Below are positions 10,727 to 11,581 of a DNA stretch of 11,581 bases, piece by piece (the first letter of the stretch is position 1; each line of letters opens with the position of its first letter). The notes under the pieces were generated by a model that was given only the letters and a program-made list of their open reading frames with translations, did not search any database and was not told the DNA's origin. Source of the DNA: Lysobacterales bacterium (GTDB lineage: Bacteria; Pseudomonadota; Gammaproteobacteria; Xanthomonadales; S139-57); contig JALWTZ010000402.1 in the NCBI GenBank assembly GCA_026993285.1, forward strand, positions 1-11,581, given 5' to 3'. The translations under genes and the position numbers were made by a program.

Positions 10727-11581
10727 TCATGTTAGAACCAGATCATCCCGGTGAATGGCTTCATCACTGTAAAGATAACCCAGGATATCGGCAATCTTGT
10801 CGGTATTCTGCCCGCGAATGCGCTGCAGTTCCGTGGCATCGTATTGGGAAATGCCAGTGCCCAGCAATAACCCGGACGGGGAAAGAATATCCACACGATC
10901 GCCGCGGCGAAAATCCCCGTTCACTTGCGTGATACCACAGGGAAGGAGGGAAGCACCCTTGCGCAGTGCAGACTCCGCTCCGGCATCCACCTGCAACTGG
11001 CCGGCGGAATGCTGGGTATGCAACAGCCAGTGCTTGCGAGCAGAGAGCGGTTGCCGGGAAGCATGAAAGCGGCTGCCCGGGCAAAAACCGGACTCCAGTG
11101 CCAGCAGGGCATCGGGGTTGCGACCGTTGACGATCAGGGTGTCGATACCGGCATCCATGGCTACCTGGGCGGCCTGGAGTTTGGTTTTCATCCCGCCGGT
11201 ACCCACATGGGTGCTGGAATCACCGGCGGCGGCACGCAAGGCATCGTCGATAACTTGAATGTCGGTAAGAAGCCGGGCACCGGCCTGTTGTGGATGCCGG
11301 TCATAAAGCCCGTCCACATCACTGAGGATGACCAGGAGGTCGGCATCCGACAATACCGCCACATGAGCAGCCAGATTGTCGTTGTCTCCGAGCTTGAGTT
11401 CATCCACGGCTACCGTATCGTTTTCGTTGACGATGGGCAGCGTTTCCCAGGACAGCAATTGCTCCAGGGTGGCGCGGGCATTGAGAAAGCGACGCCGACG
11501 CTGCAGATCCTGACGGGTGAGCAGGACCTGGGCGCAGGGCCGATCGAACAAGCGTTGCCAATGCGTCATCAACAAGGTTTG
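10727..11581 (-). CDS. proB: Glutamate 5-kinase, N-terminus outside window
   Basis: ProB phosphorylates glutamate at the gamma-carboxyl with ATP, the first and feedback-inhibited step of proline synthesis. The window shows 284 C-terminal residues; compared with about 367 in E. coli ProB, some 85 N-terminal residues are missing beyond the right edge, so no start can be assigned. The kinase part shows PIVNENDTVAVDELKLGDND, LSDVDGLYDRHP and GTGGMKTKLQAAQVA. The last roughly 95 residues form a PUA domain (RRGDRVDILSPSGLLLGTGIS and onward). It is directly followed by proA. Confidence 0.97.
   Translation of the reverse strand, partial: QTLLMTHWQRLFDRPCAQVLLTRQDLQRRRRFLNARATLEQLLSWETLPIVNENDTVAVDELKLGDNDNLAAHVAVLSDADLLVILSDVDGLYDRHPQQAGARLLTDIQVIDDALRAAAGDSSTHVGTGGMKTKLQAAQVAMDAGIDTLIVNGRNPDALLALESGFCPGSRFHASRQPLSARKHWLLHTQHSAGQLQVDAGAESALRKGASLLPCGITQVNGDFRRGDRVDILSPSGLLLGTGISQYDATELQRIRGQNTDKIADILGYLYSDEAIHRDDLVLT

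Noticed and set aside
9700..10932. A 410-codon plus-strand open frame.
   Set aside because: It is antisense to proA and the end of proB, both of which have clear family motifs on the minus strand.

Overview
The window looks like chromosomal DNA of a free-living or symbiotic gammaproteobacterium with moderate GC. The evidence is the family types (145-residue Dtd, proB-proA pair, long-type PurC, LpxL-type acyltransferase, small c553-like cytochrome, a DUF6502 protein) and a Gac/Rsm-type small RNA locus. No tRNA, rRNA, insertion sequence, phage gene or CRISPR array is visible. I cannot name the genus from the sequence alone.

Layout. Positions 1-633 (+) hold the 3' end of an unrecognised gene, convergent with dtd (646-1083, -). 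The 358-base gap after dtd is not empty. It holds an 18-bp GacA-type palindrome (1094-1111), a second inverted repeat, and a GGA-rich small RNA of about 165 nt (about 1199-1363, +) ending in a strong intrinsic terminator whose loop is itself GGA. I read this as a CsrB/RsmY/RsmZ-class RNA that sequesters CsrA/RsmA; it is the most notable hidden feature. An LpxL/HtrB-type acyltransferase (1442-2326, +) and a small unknown gene (2336-2584, +) follow.

Next come two loci on the minus strand encoding paralogous secreted proteins. Locus A is a DUF6502 protein (4005-4841) overlapping by ATGA a 457-residue secreted protein (2635-4008). Locus B is a 550-residue paralog (4944-6596) with four 93-bp tandem repeats encoding DxDxDG-type, thrombospondin-3-like acidic repeats. 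Both promoters carry the same 16-bp inverted repeat TGTAA-N6-TTACA placed where a repressor would act, which suggests one small regulon, possibly controlled by the DUF6502 protein with its predicted helix-turn-helix. Each locus ends at its own intrinsic terminator.

The right half is mostly housekeeping. A minus-strand cluster holds a monohaem cytochrome c (8145-8441), a protein with a C-terminal J-like domain (7536-8129) and rpe (6797-7465). purC (8538-9422, +) diverges from the cytochrome. The proBA proline genes (proB partial 10727-11581, proA 9466-10716, both -) converge on purC.
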